Assembly (NCBI GenBank): GCA_022360315.1
Contig: JAKSDA010000161.1
Span: forward strand, 1 to 54,470
DNA length: 54,470 bases
DNA from: Pseudomonadota bacterium
GTDB taxonomy: Bacteria > Myxococcota_A > Polyangia > Haliangiales > Haliangiaceae
Direction of reading: 5' to 3'
Positions 7,680 to 18,068 of the stretch are shown in pieces. The notes beneath the pieces were generated by a model. It had not been told where the DNA came from. It ran no database searches and worked only from the letters and a program-made list of their open reading frames with translations. Each line of letters starts with the position of its first letter. The first letter of the stretch is position 1. A program made the position numbers and the translations under genes.

Positions 7680-9401
7680 TCACAGGGCGCATCGAAAGCC
7701 GACCGAGCCGATGCGATAGGTCGATTGGAAACTCTGTCGGGCATAGGTTCTGAGCGCGCGCGCATCGTATATCCAGCCGCCGCCGCGGACCACGCGACGC
7801 TCGCCGAGTTCGGCGGTGTTGCGCGGATTGCGCTCCGGGCCTTGAAGGTAGTATTTGGGGTCATCGGCATCGTCGCACCACTGGCCGACATTACCGGCCA
7901 TGCCGTGGATACCGTACGGCGATACCCCGGCCGGGCAGTGATCGACCGGTACAGTGCTTTTGTGCATGCGGCCGAAGTTGGCTTGGTCGGCCGAGGGCTC
8001 GGACTTGCCCCACGGGTATTTGCGGCCATCTGTGCCGCGTGCGGCTTTCTCCCACTCGGCCTCGGTGGGCAGTCGGCGCCCGGCCCAGCGACAATAGGCG
8101 TGCGCATCTTGCCAGGAGACGAACACGACCGGGTGATCGGCGATGCGATCGGGGCAGCGGTTGCTCCGCCAGTGGCTGAGAAAACGTCTGGCCTCGGCAT
8201 CGCTGGGCCGGTATCCGGTGACATCGAGAAAACGCTGGAACTGCCGGTTGGTGACCGGATGGCGTGCGATGTAATAGTCGTCGAGGTACACGCTGCGCCG
8301 GTTTGGACTCATCTGAAATACGCCGGCCGGGATCAGGACCATTTCAGTGCCATCTGGATCGGTGAGGATGGGATCGCGTTGCTCGGGCGGCGTGCTGGGC
8401 TGGTACTCGAAGCCGACCAGGGCTTGGTCGAGTCGGCGTCGAAACGCGCGACACGAGGCTGGTCGTTGGGATGGATTTTTGGCCATTGCGTCGAGTACCA
8501 GGGACTCGAGTTCAGCGGGGATGTCGTTTCTGTACTGAGACGGCGCAGGGGGCTTCGTGTTGACGTGGGCCATCATGAGAGCGTACTGGTTGCTACTCTC
8601 GAACGGGCAGCAGCCGGTCAGGGAGTGATACAGAGTGATTGCCAGCGAATAGATATCGGAGCGCTGGTCGATGGTTGCCGGACTCATCACCTGCTCGGGT
8701 GACATGTAGCGGCAGGTTCCCAGGATGGCTCCGGTGACCGTATACGTAGTGCCTTCCAGGACCTTGGTGATGCCGAAGTCGACGACTTTGGCGGTGAGAC
8801 CGGCGTCGGTGGGACGGAGCAGTATATTTTGTGGTTTGAGATCGCGGTGGACGATGCCGAGGTCATGGGCGTGGGCCATGGCGTCGAGTACGCCGTCGAA
8901 GATCAGGCGAATATCGGCCAGAGGCAGAGGGCCGCCCCACTTATCGAGGTATTTGTTGAGGGTGGGGCCCTCGACGTATTCCATGACCAGCGCGCACAGG
9001 TCGTCATGGCTGATGAAGTCGTAGGCACTGACCACATTGGGGTGTCGCCACTCGGTCATGATCTTGGCCTCGCGGGCGAAGCGGCGCCGGATACCGGCGT
9101 CACCCATCAGACTGGTGTGCAGGATCTTGATCGCCACTGTGCGACCGCGGGCATGGTCATTGGCCCGGTAGACCGCAGCCATCCCGCCTTCGCCGACGAG
9201 GTCTTCGATCTCGTATACCGAACCGATCCGTGTCCCCGGCCGGAGAAGCCGAGACGGCATTCCCCCGGTGCGTGTCGCTGCCTCGGGATCGGTGACAGTC
9301 GCATCCGCGACGCGCTGAGCTGCACCGCATTTCATGCAGAACTTGGCCTCTACGGGTAGCTCGGCCCGACACCGAAAGCAGGTTGTGAGCTCGCTGGCCA
9401 C
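7680..9401 (-). CDS. Ser/Thr protein kinase with zinc ribbon and FGE-sulfatase-like domain
   Basis: A 573-residue three-part protein. Residues 1-29 form a zinc ribbon (C8/C11 and C22/C25). Residues ~58-330 are a Hanks-type kinase with all catalytic elements: glycine loop LVGEGGMAAVYRA, VAIK Lys92, HRDLKPQN at 185-192, DFG at 208-210 and MSPEQ. Residues ~350-573 are a formylglycine-generating-enzyme-like domain (MVLIPAGVFQMSP, RLPTEAEWEKAARG, GMAGNVGQW, RVVRGGGW, VGFRCAL). The FGE part lacks the catalytic cysteine usually found in the late CR motif (LRTYARQ here), so it is probably a sensor or binding module rather than an enzyme. No transmembrane segment was seen. The start is GTG with GGAG about 10 nt upstream. 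It precedes cca by 16 bp. Confidence 0.93.
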   Translation of the reverse strand: MASELTTCFRCRAELPVEAKFCMKCGAAQRVADATVTDPEAATRTGGMPSRLLRPGTRIGSVYEIEDLVGEGGMAAVYRANDHARGRTVAIKILHTSLMGDAGIRRRFAREAKIMTEWRHPNVVSAYDFISHDDLCALVMEYVEGPTLNKYLDKWGGPLPLADIRLIFDGVLDAMAHAHDLGIVHRDLKPQNILLRPTDAGLTAKVVDFGITKVLEGTTYTVTGAILGTCRYMSPEQVMSPATIDQRSDIYSLAITLYHSLTGCCPFESSNQYALMMAHVNTKPPAPSQYRNDIPAELESLVLDAMAKNPSQRPASCRAFRRRLDQALVGFEYQPSTPPEQRDPILTDPDGTEMVLIPAGVFQMSPNRRSVYLDDYYIARHPVTNRQFQRFLDVTGYRPSDAEARRFLSHWRSNRCPDRIADHPVVFVSWQDAHAYCRWAGRRLPTEAEWEKAARGTDGRKYPWGKSEPSADQANFGRMHKSTVPVDHCPAGVSPYGIHGMAGNVGQWCDDADDPKYYLQGPERNPRNTAELGERRVVRGGGWIYDARALRTYARQSFQSTYRIGSVGFRCAL

Positions 9402-9941
9402 AGAGGTTTACTCCACTGCATATGCTGAGCCGCGGATCATATCGACATCACAACGCCACTATGAGGCACATCGAGCAGCCGGCGAAACGCAGCGCGAAGC
9501 GCCGCTTCGCCTGCGTCGGGAGCGTCTAGCCGATGTTTTTGCCACGAGATGGAAGCCCGGCGGACTTCCCTCCTAGCCTTGCTTTTCCGCTGGATCATTC
9601 CCACCACACACATCCGCCATCATTGCATGAACGGTCTTAGCTGATCAGATCTTCCCCGCGCTTTGCTTCGTGCAGACGGCGCGATAGCTCCTCTGCGTCG
9701 TTCTGACTGAGGGGAGCTGTACTTCTTCCGAGCTCAGCTGTTGCTGTGGAACCCATGGTATGCATTGTTCCCTGTATGTCTGAACATGTCCAGTGGTATT
9801 GGGGAACCATTTGATTTCAAGGTGTTGAGTCGTGTGATCCAACCAGTGAGTACGCCTTATAGTGGCACCGACCCACGCTGAGCCACATCTCGGTTCTGCC
9901 GCCGGAGAGTTTTGGCGATCGAAGCCGATAAGCGAGTTGCC
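9402..9941. other. Intergenic region with a strong hairpin
   Basis: A 540-bp gap between the pseudokinase stop and the kinase start, both on the minus strand. The only structure I see is a hairpin at 9487-9516 (outer arms ACGCAG/CTGCGT, inner arms GCGAAGCG/CGCTTCGC). It would sit in the 5' leader of the kinase transcript and has no T tract on the minus strand. Base composition from about 9590 to 9850 is lower in GC than the surrounding genes. Short frames here look random; the best (65 codons, minus strand, 9645-9842) has no recognisable family. Confidence 0.5.
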
Positions 9942-12116
9942 CTACCAAAGTGTGGTAGCCAAAAATGCGGCGATTGCCACGCCGGCGAGTGCTGCGAGGA
10001 TGATCGTGGCGACAAAGACGCTGCGCCGGCTGCCGCGCGATACCGGCCGGATCGGGACAGCATGGTGGCCTGGCTCGGCCGCTCGGGCGCTGCGCGGGTG
10101 AGATTTCTGCCCGCTCGGGTGCATCTGCGATCTCATGTCCAGGCGGCCAGGTATGTGATCGATGGGCCGGCCACCGGCGTGCTCGACCGCCCGGTCGGCA
10201 GTCCGGTCGACAGCGCGCTCGGCCGGCGCCGATGCCGCCGGCGCCTCGTGCCTTGTCCCGCGCTTTGGTGTGCGCAATACCGGGTATTCGGCTGCCTGTT
10301 CGGACATGGAATCGGCTGGCGCGGGCACTTGACCAGGTGCCGGCCGATGGCCCTGATGACCGGTGTGGGAATGAGCCACGACCGAAGGGACCTCGCGCGA
10401 TGAATGCTGCAGGTCGCCCCGGGCCGAGCCAGGGATGGCGGGATAGTCGAGCTCGGTCGGCAGCATGTCTTCTTCGACATCGATCGGATCGCCCGGATGT
10501 CCCGGCAGGGAATGCGAAGCCAAGTTCTGACCGAGCGGAGCGGCCGCGCGGCCGGCCATTCGATCGTCCGAGTACGGCGGTAGCACGGCCGCAGAATGAG
10601 GTGCACTGGGGCTCTTCAACGAGGTCGGTATGTCCTCGTGGGTGCCGATCTCGCGCCCACGGTGTCGGCTGGCCCGGGACGACGACCTGGCCGCCGAGCT
10701 GCCGTGCGAAGGTGCCACCACCGGGGCATCGGCCGCGGGATCCCGGGGCGCCCGGCGTCGATGGATCGAGCCGCCCGGTTCGGGCCCAATCGGCTCGATC
10801 TCAGTGAGCGACGGGATATTGGGCCGGACCGGCGGCGGTTCCAGCCCGGCGGGATGACCTCGTTTGTCCACCACCGTGTCGCGCAATGGCGGATCGGCCA
10901 TGTCGGCCGCGCCTCTCGCCTGACCGTGCATCCGCATCTTGCCGGTCGCCGTGCCCGGAGCCGTGGTCGACAATTTTGCGGTTTGTAGGGCATCGTCAGC
11001 ACCGCTGTGAGGCTGGTTGGTCGCCGTCTCGGCTGCCCGCTTGCCCGCCCCGGCAGCACCCGGAGACGATTCGCCAAACCCCTGGTGAAGCCAGGGAGCT
11101 GAAGCGATCGACTGCGGCGGACTGTCAGGTGGTGCGCGAGTGTCGCTCATGGACACTTTGACGGTCGCCTCGTCGGCATCCTCGGCCGGGATCGGCTCGG
11201 CCTCGAGATAGTCCTCGGTGGCCGCTTCTTCATCGACCTGGGGCTGGACGGGAGGATGGGAAGGTTTTTGCGTCGCGCGGCCCGGACGCGGTATCGGGTT
11301 TTTGATGGTTGCCTGGCCATCGATAGGGTCGGCAGCTCGACCGGCGACACGATCGATGCCGAGCGCATCTGCGGCGGCCTCGACGAGTGCGCCCGGCGAG
11401 CGCGGGCGTTCGTGCAGTCCCACCGAAAGGGCCTGAGTCAGTACTCTGTGCAAAGAACGCTTTTTTGCCTTGATGAACTCGAGGGCACTCTGCAGATCGA
11501 TGGCTGCACTGCCGACGGTACAGATGGCGAAAATGGCGCCCAGCGAATAGACATCGGCAGCCGGGGTCGCGCGGTCGCCGCTTTTGATCTCGGGGGCGAG
11601 ATAGCGACTGGTTTCGCGAAAATACCGCCGCGCTGCTGTCGGGTCGAGATCGCTGTACAACCCGGCACCGCGCACTTTGATCGCCCCGCCGACGTCGACC
11701 ACATCAGAGGGGGCGAGCCGACTGTGCACTTTGCCGGCGGCATGTGCAGCTTCGAGCGCTTCGGCGATGATGCGGGCATAGGGGAGAAACTCGGCCGGCT
11801 CCCGGGGCAAGACCACGCCCTGACAAAGCTGGGTAGTCGCGTATACAGTGCCGCCGGACTCGCCCGTATTGAACAGGCGGAGAAGATAGGGATGATCGAT
11901 CCGGCGCATGGCCGCAATGGCTCGGAGTAGGCGCTCCCGGTCCCGGGAACCCGGCCATAATTCGGGTTGAAAACGCCACAGCTCGACCTCGAGGTCGACG
12001 TCGCCGTCGAGCGCCCGGTATCTCTGCCAGGCGGGTGCGCTGCCGAGCAACTCGCGGATCTCGTAGCGCCCAGCCAAAAGGGCGCCCGGAGTGAGCTCTT
12101 CGGAATCGCTACTCAT
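9942..12116 (-). CDS. Membrane-anchored Ser/Thr pseudokinase
   Basis: A 724-residue protein with a kinase fold at residues ~15-265 but without catalytic residues. The ATP-binding Lys region reads DLEVELWRF instead of VAIK, the catalytic loop reads [10 protein letters not shown] (131-140) instead of HRDLKPxN, and DFG is replaced by RGAGL. The fold is still recognisable from [22 protein letters not shown] 430-residue Pro/Ala/His-rich disordered linker follows. It ends in a single transmembrane helix ([20 protein letters not shown]) at the extreme C-terminus, giving a cytoplasmic tail-anchored layout. Its ATG overlaps the TGA of dut (ATGA), so translation is coupled to the RNA-metabolism operon. 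A scaffold or allosteric role is an inference. Confidence 0.88.
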   Translation of the reverse strand: MSSDSEELTPGALLAGRYEIRELLGSAPAWQRYRALDGDVDLEVELWRFQPELWPGSRDRERLLRAIAAMRRIDHPYLLRLFNTGESGGTVYATTQLCQGVVLPREPAEFLPYARIIAEALEAAHAAGKVHSRLAPSDVVDVGGAIKVRGAGLYSDLDPTAARRYFRETSRYLAPEIKSGDRATPAADVYSLGAIFAICTVGSAAIDLQSALEFIKAKKRSLHRVLTQALSVGLHERPRSPGALVEAAADALGIDRVAGRAADPIDGQATIKNPIPRPGRATQKPSHPPVQPQVDEEAATEDYLEAEPIPAEDADEATVKVSMSDTRAPPDSPPQSIASAPWLHQGFGESSPGAAGAGKRAAETATNQPHSGADDALQTAKLSTTAPGTATGKMRMHGQARGAADMADPPLRDTVVDKRGHPAGLEPPPVRPNIPSLTEIEPIGPEPGGSIHRRRAPRDPAADAPVVAPSHGSSAARSSSRASRHRGREIGTHEDIPTSLKSPSAPHSAAVLPPYSDDRMAGRAAAPLGQNLASHSLPGHPGDPIDVEEDMLPTELDYPAIPGSARGDLQHSSREVPSVVAHSHTGHQGHRPAPGQVPAPADSMSEQAAEYPVLRTPKRGTRHEAPAASAPAERAVDRTADRAVEHAGGRPIDHIPGRLDMRSQMHPSGQKSHPRSARAAEPGHHAVPIRPVSRGSRRSVFVATIILAALAGVAIAAFLATTLW

Positions 12117-12568
12117 TGTCCTGTAGAGCCAAAACCGCCGGCACCTCGTTCGGTCGGTGGCAACTGGGTCGTCTCGACCACATCGGTCCGGGTGACCGGA
12201 GCAATGACCAGCTGGGCAATGCGCTGGCCCGCTTCGATGGTGACCGGCCGGGTGCCGAGATTGACCAGCAATACCACGACCTCGCCGCGGTAGTCCGAGT
12301 CGATGGTGCCAGGTGCGTTGAGCACCGTGATTCCAGTCTCGAGCGCCAGCCCCGAACGCGGTCTCACCTGCGCTTCGTAACCGTCGGGAATTGCCACGGC
12401 AAGACCGGTGCCTACAGCCCGGCGCTCGCCAGGAGCCAGAACGACAGACTCATCGATCGATGCACTCAGGTCGAGACCGGCCGCGCATCGGGACATGTAG
12501 CGGGGCAACACAGCATTGGCGCGGAGCTTGTGGATCTGTACTTGCGGCCGGGTGGTAGACGCTGCCAT
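12113..12568 (-). CDS. dut: dUTP diphosphatase
   Basis: A 151-residue trimeric dUTPase, which hydrolyses dUTP to dUMP and PPi, keeping uracil out of DNA and feeding dTMP synthesis. All five motifs are present in order: [39 protein letters not shown] and the flexible C-terminal [11 protein letters not shown]. The start MAASTTRPQ at 12568 gives the usual family length; the frame remains open upstream but that part is not dUTPase. It lies 157 bp after pnp, and its stop overlaps the pseudokinase start by 4 bp, so both are probably read from the rbfA-pnp transcript or from a promoter in the 157-bp gap. Confidence 0.97.
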   Translation of the reverse strand: MAASTTRPQVQIHKLRANAVLPRYMSRCAAGLDLSASIDESVVLAPGERRAVGTGLAVAIPDGYEAQVRPRSGLALETGITVLNAPGTIDSDYRGEVVVLLVNLGTRPVTIEAGQRIAQLVIAPVTRTDVVETTQLPPTERGAGGFGSTGQ

Positions 12569-12725
12569 GACGGCATACTTTACCCGTTCGCACTCGGCTC
12601 TCGCTACGCCGCGAACTTGCCGAACTGGTCCAACAACAGCGCCTTTCGGCGCCAGGGGCGGAATCTTGCGCGCAACGGCGTTTTCCAGGCCACGAAGTTT
12701 ATGGGCCGCGAACTCGCCGGCGCGA

Positions 12726-14846
12726 TCAGGCCACGAAGTTTTTGACTTCGTCCGGGTTGGCGTTCTGCGCGTCCCGGACGGAGAGGCGGATCTTGCCATC
12801 GCGATCGATGTTCAGAACCTTGACCACCACTTCGTCGCCCATGTCGATAACGTCGGTCACCCGCCTCACGTGGCCGTCGGCCAGCTCGCTGATATGCACG
12901 AGACCGTCGATTCCGGGCAGAATCTCGATAAACGCGCCGAATTCGACAATTCGTTTGACAATCCCGGTATAGAGCTGGCCCAGCTCGGGCTCGATGGTGA
13001 GACCGCGAATGATCTCCATGGCCTGGCGCAAGCTGCGCGAGTCGGTCGATGCGATCGATACGACGCCGGCGTCCGAGATGTCGATCTGCGCCCCGGTCTG
13101 TTCCACGATGGCGCGAATGGTCTTGCCGCCCGGACCGATAATGTCGCGGATCTTGTCCGGTTTGATGCTGTGAGTGACAATGCGCGGCGCCTTGGGCGAT
13201 AGCTCGTCACGCGGCGCATCGATGGCCTGAGCCATCTTGTCGAGGATGTGCATGCGCCCTGTGCGCGCCTGGTCGAGCGCCTGCTCGAGAATTTCGCGGG
13301 TGAGCCCTTCGAGTTTGATGTCCATCTGCAGGGCGCATACGCCGCGTTTGGTGCCGGTGACCTTGAAGTCCATGTCGCCCATATGGTCCTCGTCGCCCAG
13401 GATGTCCGACAGGATGGCGTATTCGCCGTCCTCCATCATCAGGCCCATGGCGATCCCGGCCACTGCATTCTTGACCGGTACCCCCGCATCCATCAGGGAA
13501 AGCGAGCCGCCGCACACGCTGGCCATAGACGACGATCCATTGGACTCGAGGATCTCGGATACCACCCGCACGGTGTACGGAAAGTCTTCTTGCTCGGGCA
13601 TCATCCTGGCGAGCGAGCGCTCGGCCAGGTTGCCGTGACCGATTTCGCGGCGCGAGGTCCCGCGCATCATCTTCACCTCGCCGGTGCAAAAAGGCGGGAA
13701 GTTGTAGTGCAAGAAGAAGGTCTTGCGCACGTCGCCGAGCAGGGTATCCGTACGCAATTCGTCGTACCGAGTGCCCATGGTCGAGGTGACCAAGGCCTGA
13801 GTCTCACCGCGAGTGAAAAGCGCCGAGCCATGCGCGGCAGGCAATACACCCACTTCACAGCTGATCGGACGGATCTCGTCGAAAGCGCGGCCATCGATGC
13901 GGCTCTTGGCATTGATGGTGGTTTTACGGGCGTGATCTTTCTTGATCTTGCCAAACGCCTTGGATACCTCTGCATCGCGTTCGAAGTACTCGGCACCCTC
14001 GGCACACAGTTTGTCGACGACGCTGGTCTCGACCTCGCTCAGGGCATGGGATCGCGCGTGCTTTTCGCGCACGGTCATCGCCTGCTCGATGCCGCCGACA
14101 GCGAGTTCGCGCACGGCCGCGACGAGAACCTCGTCCTCGGCCTTCTCCTCGTGCTCGCGTTTGGGTTTGCCCACCGCAGCGCGCAGCTTTTCCTGCAGGT
14201 CGATCAGCGGCTGAATGGCCTCGTGGCCGAACAACAACGCGTCGATGATGGCAGCCTCCGACACCTCGTTCATGCCGCCCTCGACCATCACGATGGCATC
14301 GCGGGAGGCCGCCATGACCAGATCGATGTCGCTCTGCTTGCGCTGGTCCAGCGTGGGGTAGGCGATCAGCTGACCGTCGACGCGGCCGACTCGAATCCCC
14401 ACGATCGGTCCATTCCACACCAGATCCGATAGGTGCAGCGCAGCCGAGCCGCCGGTCATGGCCAGCACGTCGGCAGCGTTTTCGCCATCGAAACTGATCA
14501 CGTTGGCGATAATCTGAGTGTCGATACGCCATCCCTTGGGAAAGAGCGGACGGATCGGGCGGTCGATCAGGCGACACACGAGGACTTCATCGACCGATGG
14601 CCGGCCTTCACGCCGAAAATAACTGCCCGGGATCTTTCCGGCGGAATACGCTTTTTCCTGGTACTCGCAGGTGAGCGGCAAGAAGTCCATTCCCTCGCGC
14701 GGGCCCTTGGAGCCGGCAGCCGTGACCAGTATCATGGTATCACCGAGCCGAATAACGACGGCGCCACTGGCCTGCTTGGCCCACTTGCCGGTCTCCAACG
14801 TGATTTCTCGGTCACCGACGGTGACGGATTCGCGGACGAAACTCAT
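12726..14846 (-). CDS. pnp: Polyribonucleotide nucleotidyltransferase (PNPase)
   Basis: A 706-residue PNPase, the phosphorolytic 3'-5' exoribonuclease of the degradosome. It contains two RNase PH domains (first with [20 protein letters not shown]; second with [20 protein letters not shown] and [18 protein letters not shown]), the linking helical domain, a KH domain ([21 protein letters not shown]) and a C-terminal S1 domain ([28 protein letters not shown]). Length is close to the E. coli enzyme (711). The start at 14846 is preceded by GGAAG; twelve extra upstream codons were excluded. It follows rpsO by 167 bp, the conserved rpsO-pnp order of bacteria, where PNPase usually autoregulates through its leader. 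I did not resolve such a leader structure here. Confidence 0.98.
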   Translation of the reverse strand: MSFVRESVTVGDREITLETGKWAKQASGAVVIRLGDTMILVTAAGSKGPREGMDFLPLTCEYQEKAYSAGKIPGSYFRREGRPSVDEVLVCRLIDRPIRPLFPKGWRIDTQIIANVISFDGENAADVLAMTGGSAALHLSDLVWNGPIVGIRVGRVDGQLIAYPTLDQRKQSDIDLVMAASRDAIVMVEGGMNEVSEAAIIDALLFGHEAIQPLIDLQEKLRAAVGKPKREHEEKAEDEVLVAAVRELAVGGIEQAMTVREKHARSHALSEVETSVVDKLCAEGAEYFERDAEVSKAFGKIKKDHARKTTINAKSRIDGRAFDEIRPISCEVGVLPAAHGSALFTRGETQALVTSTMGTRYDELRTDTLLGDVRKTFFLHYNFPPFCTGEVKMMRGTSRREIGHGNLAERSLARMMPEQEDFPYTVRVVSEILESNGSSSMASVCGGSLSLMDAGVPVKNAVAGIAMGLMMEDGEYAILSDILGDEDHMGDMDFKVTGTKRGVCALQMDIKLEGLTREILEQALDQARTGRMHILDKMAQAIDAPRDELSPKAPRIVTHSIKPDKIRDIIGPGGKTIRAIVEQTGAQIDISDAGVVSIASTDSRSLRQAMEIIRGLTIEPELGQLYTGIVKRIVEFGAFIEILPGIDGLVHISELADGHVRRVTDVIDMGDEVVVKVLNIDRDGKIRLSVRDAQNANPDEVKNFVA

Positions 14847-15013
14847 AGTCTTCGCTTCCTTTTGTCGCCGGCACCCTACCACCAGAGCAACAGTGAGGCG
14901 ACTTGCTGACCGATCGAATAGTCGGCCGCCCGGCCGCTCCGCTGTGACGAGAAGACGCGCGGATGATGTTGCGCCTCTGTGGCGGCGCGCAGGTGTGGGA
15001 TTCGCCGCAATTG

Positions 15014-15283
15014 TCAGCGGCGCAGTCCCAGGGATTTGATGAGTGTCTGATAGCGGTCGAAGTCTTTGCGCTTGAGATAGTCGAGCAAGCTGCGCCGCTT
15101 GCCGACCATCTTGAGCAGACCACGTCGAGAGTGGTGGTCTTTGTGATGGACTTTGAGGTGCTCGGTGAGATGGGTGATACGTTGGGTGAGAAGCGCGACC
15201 TGAACCTCTGGTGAACCAGTGTCCTGAGCGTGTGACTGATACTGGTCGATGGTCAGTCGCTTTCTCGCTGTTGATACGGGCAT
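15014..15283 (-). CDS. rpsO: 30S ribosomal protein S15
   Basis: An 89-residue S15, exactly the usual length. It binds 16S rRNA helices 20-22 early in 30S assembly. Signature segments are [36 protein letters not shown] and [24 protein letters not shown]. The start is ATG with AGGAAA a few bases upstream. It lies 52 bp after truB and 167 bp before pnp, the canonical truB-rpsO-pnp order. Confidence 0.98.
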   Translation of the reverse strand: MPVSTARKRLTIDQYQSHAQDTGSPEVQVALLTQRITHLTEHLKVHHKDHHSRRGLLKMVGKRRSLLDYLKRKDFDRYQTLIKSLGLRR

Positions 15284-15335
15284 GGGTATTTTCCTGGTTC
15301 CAGCACCGCCCCCCGGCCGGGACTAGGCGGTGCTT

Positions 15336-16328
15336 TCACTTTTGTCTCCGATGACCTGGGTGTGAAAGCAGACCCCTTGTTTCAGAGCCGGAGAGATTGG
15401 ATGATGTGCGCGCCTTCGTCAAGCCGTAAGTAAACACACGGCTATAGCGAAGCCGTCCGTCCGGCTCGACCCGGGCCAGCGCAACCAGGTCGCCAGTGGG
15501 AAGGAGCAATTTGACCACGTCGTGCCGATCGCTCGAAGGCGGCGCCGTATCGGCAACTGATGACCAGGGCAAGAGTTTGCCCGAGGCAACCTCTGCAACA
15601 CGGTTTTCGGGTACGGTGATCGCGGGCAGATGGGCCAGAGCCCGAGCTGGCGAAATGATTGAGCGTGCAGCTGTTTTCGTAGTAATTCCATTGAGTTGTA
15701 ATGATTGATCGAGTTCGAAATCAGCTGAGCGAGTGCGCCGGAGCGAGGTGAGGTGAGCCCCGCAGCCAAGCCTGCGCCCGATGTCGGCCGCCAGGCTGCG
15801 CACATAGGTCCCCTTGGAGCAGTGTACCGAGAAGCCGACGCGAGGCGGGGTGAATGTGTCGAGGGTAAGTCTGTGGATTACAATGGGTCGCGGTTGGCGC
15901 TCCACACTCTTGCCCTGCCGTGCCAGCTGGTAAAGGCGTTTTCCGCCGCGCTTGATCGCCGAGTGCATGGGTGGGATCTGTTCGCCTGGACCGACCATCT
16001 CGGCCAGTACCCGATCGAGTAGGTCTCGGGTTACCAGAGCGGCCTCCTGTGGGTTGCGAGCGACAATGGTTCCGTCTGCATCGAGCGTATCGGTCTCCAC
16101 TCCGAGTTCGATTTCGGCCTGATACACTTTGTCCTCGGCCAGAAGGTATCCGGCGATCTTGGTGCCCTCGCCGACACACACGGGCAGAACACCTGTGGCC
16201 ATGGGATCGAGCGTCCCGGTGTGACCCACGCGCCTTGCCTGCAGCGTGCGCTTGACCCGGGCGACAACTGCAGCGGAGGTCATTCCTGCCGGTTTATCGA
16301 TCACCAAAACGCCGTGCAACATGTTCAT
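15336..16328 (-). CDS. truB: tRNA pseudouridine(55) synthase
   Basis: A 330-residue TruB, which converts U55 of the T-loop to pseudouridine. Motifs: [13 protein letters not shown], then [16 protein letters not shown] with the catalytic Asp, then [17 protein letters not shown] and [15 protein letters not shown]. The C-terminal PUA-like part is degenerate and the last ~30 residues ([13 protein letters not shown] onward) look disordered. The start overlaps the nrnA stop by 4 bp (ATGA), showing translational coupling. M3 is an alternative start. Confidence 0.97.
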   Translation of the reverse strand: MNMLHGVLVIDKPAGMTSAAVVARVKRTLQARRVGHTGTLDPMATGVLPVCVGEGTKIAGYLLAEDKVYQAEIELGVETDTLDADGTIVARNPQEAALVTRDLLDRVLAEMVGPGEQIPPMHSAIKRGGKRLYQLARQGKSVERQPRPIVIHRLTLDTFTPPRVGFSVHCSKGTYVRSLAADIGRRLGCGAHLTSLRRTRSADFELDQSLQLNGITTKTAARSIISPARALAHLPAITVPENRVAEVASGKLLPWSSVADTAPPSSDRHDVVKLLLPTGDLVALARVEPDGRLRYSRVFTYGLTKARTSSNLSGSETRGLLSHPGHRRQK

Positions 16329-17524
16329 CTGGCTTGGGGGTCGCTCGGTTCTGACTTGGATTCCGAGGGGTTGGAGATGTCTTGAGACAACGCCCCGGAC
16401 GCTTGTGCAGGTGCCTCTCGGTCAGCTCCCGGCTCGGATGGTGGCTGCTCGCCCGATTGCTCAATATCGAGAGCCTGTGCCAGGGCACTCTCGACGCGGG
16501 ACCGCGCCTTTGCCATGTTGCCTCTGATGACACATCCAGCTGCAGCGCGGTGTCCACCACCGCCTTGTTCTTCACAAATACGGCCACAATCGACTGCGCC
16601 TTTTGAGCGCATCGAGACGCGCACGCCGCCGAATTTGGCCGGTGTGAACAAAACCCCGCACTCGACTCCATCGAGCGCGCGGCTGTAGTTGACTAGGTCG
16701 GTCGTATCGTCCCAGGTGGCGCCAGCCTCTTTGACCATCTTGCGGGTGATGGTCATGAAGGCGACCTTGCCATCGAGCTTGAGTTCGAGGGTCTCGAGCG
16801 CCTTGCAGAGTATCTTGTATCGTTCCAGCGTGGCCCGCTCGTTGAGCATGGCGTGAACCGTCCACGGGTCGACCCCACCTTCGACCAGTGATGCGGCGAG
16901 ATGAAATGCCTCGGGATTGCTGTTAGCGTACGAAAACGACCCGGTGTCGCTCACCAGGGATACATAGAGTCCGATGGCTGCATCGTCGGTGATAGGCCAG
17001 CCGAGCTGGTCGGCGATGCGCGCGATCAGGACGCCAGCACTGGCCGCCTCGGGATCGCACAGATACAGGTCTCCAAAGGGCTTGGCGCTGCTGTGATGGT
17101 CTAGGACGATGAGATCGCCGGTGACCTCGCGTGCCGGGAACGTGCTGCCCAGTAGCTTGGCGTCGGCGCAATCCACGATCACCGTGACCTCGTAGCGGGC
17201 TTTCTTGCCCAGCTTGCGCGAGAACCGCTTGGCTAGAGGTAGCCATTTGAGGCGTCTGGGAACCGGATCGGGGTTGTACAGAGTGGCTTTTTTGCCCTGT
17301 GCCCGCAGCAGTGAGGCCAGCGCCACCAGGGAACCGACTGAGTCGCCATCGGGTCCGCGATGACAGGTGAGCAGCAAGGTGTCGGCACTGGCCAGTCGCG
17401 CGGCGGCCTGGGCGACTGTCCCGCGATAGACTGGCCGGCCTCCGGCCGAGTGGCCGATATCACCGCGTTTTGCATCGCTGTCCGGGACATTGAGGTCGTC
17501 ATCTCCTCGCATCGGGCTAGCCAT
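16325..17524 (-). CDS. nrnA: DHH-family oligoribonuclease / pAp phosphatase NrnA
   Basis: A 399-residue DHH-DHHA1 phosphoesterase that degrades 2-5-mer RNA and dephosphorylates pAp. The DHH domain has [13 protein letters not shown] (DxD), [24 protein letters not shown] (the DHH motif) and [10 protein letters not shown]. The DHHA1 domain ends with the [10 protein letters not shown] substrate-binding loop. About 30 residues before the domain and 40 after it are low complexity. It overlaps rbfA by 8 bp and truB by 4 bp, the conserved rbfA-nrnA-truB cluster. An unrelated oligoribonuclease (orn) is present at 28575-29120, so the cell has both enzymes for the same end product. Confidence 0.95.
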   Translation of the reverse strand: MASPMRGDDDLNVPDSDAKRGDIGHSAGGRPVYRGTVAQAAARLASADTLLLTCHRGPDGDSVGSLVALASLLRAQGKKATLYNPDPVPRRLKWLPLAKRFSRKLGKKARYEVTVIVDCADAKLLGSTFPAREVTGDLIVLDHHSSAKPFGDLYLCDPEAASAGVLIARIADQLGWPITDDAAIGLYVSLVSDTGSFSYANSNPEAFHLAASLVEGGVDPWTVHAMLNERATLERYKILCKALETLELKLDGKVAFMTITRKMVKEAGATWDDTTDLVNYSRALDGVECGVLFTPAKFGGVRVSMRSKGAVDCGRICEEQGGGGHRAAAGCVIRGNMAKARSRVESALAQALDIEQSGEQPPSEPGADREAPAQASGALSQDISNPSESKSEPSDPQAR

Positions 17525-17993
17525 CCCGGTCCTTTCTACCTTGCGGAGCGCCCGGGCGGTCGGCTATCCGATCGGTTTCATCTCCCTCTCCTTGCGGGGC
17601 CTCCCCCTCTCCTTGTCCTTGCGAGGCTTCCTCGGTGCGGACCAGATCGCTGATCCTTTGGCTGAACGCCGGAGAATCATCCAGGACAAAGCGGAGCTCG
17701 GGGGCCCGACGCAATCTGAGGGCTCGCCCTGCCGGACCGCGCAGAAAGCCGGCCGCAGACCGAAGGCCTGCCATGGCTCGATCGCGAACCGCCGGGTTTT
17801 GATCGGCGGCGCCCACAAACGATACGTACACCCGAGCCACGCTCATGTCACGGTTGAGCTCGACGTGGTTGATGCTGGCGAAGCCAGCCGCGCGGACACG
17901 GGGGTCGCGGATCTCGCGATCGATCAGTTCGGCCAGCAAGTCGCGCATCGCCTGAGCGACTCGAATCCGGCGCGGGTTTCCCTGTTCGCTCAT
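17517..17993 (-). CDS. rbfA: 30S ribosome-binding factor RbfA
   Basis: A 158-residue RbfA, a KH-fold factor for 16S rRNA 5' end maturation and cold adaptation. Recognisable segments are [72 protein letters not shown] and the final helix QRISDLV. The last ~45 residues are an acidic/Gly/Gln-rich tail ([15 protein letters not shown]) beyond the usual length. The first gene of the block; infB, which usually precedes rbfA, is not next to it. A LysR gene lies 75 bp upstream on the same strand. Confidence 0.95.
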   Translation of the reverse strand: MSEQGNPRRIRVAQAMRDLLAELIDREIRDPRVRAAGFASINHVELNRDMSVARVYVSFVGAADQNPAVRDRAMAGLRSAAGFLRGPAGRALRLRRAPELRFVLDDSPAFSQRISDLVRTEEASQGQGEGEAPQGEGDETDRIADRPGAPQGRKDRDG

Positions 17994-18068
17994 GCCCGGC
18001 CATCATAACCCCATTGCGACAGTTGGCCAGATGACCGGTGCTGAATGCTGGCCGGGCGCGCCGCGAGA

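Noticed and set aside
7664..8224. N-terminal extension of the cca-like gene
   Set aside because: The extra ~187 codons are antisense to the kinase/FGE gene and low complexity; the homologous domain begins after 7663.
13248..14432. Long plus-strand frame (394 codons) opposite pnp
   Set aside because: Antisense shadow of a conserved gene in GC-rich DNA; no family resemblance, no ribosome site, and pnp is certain.
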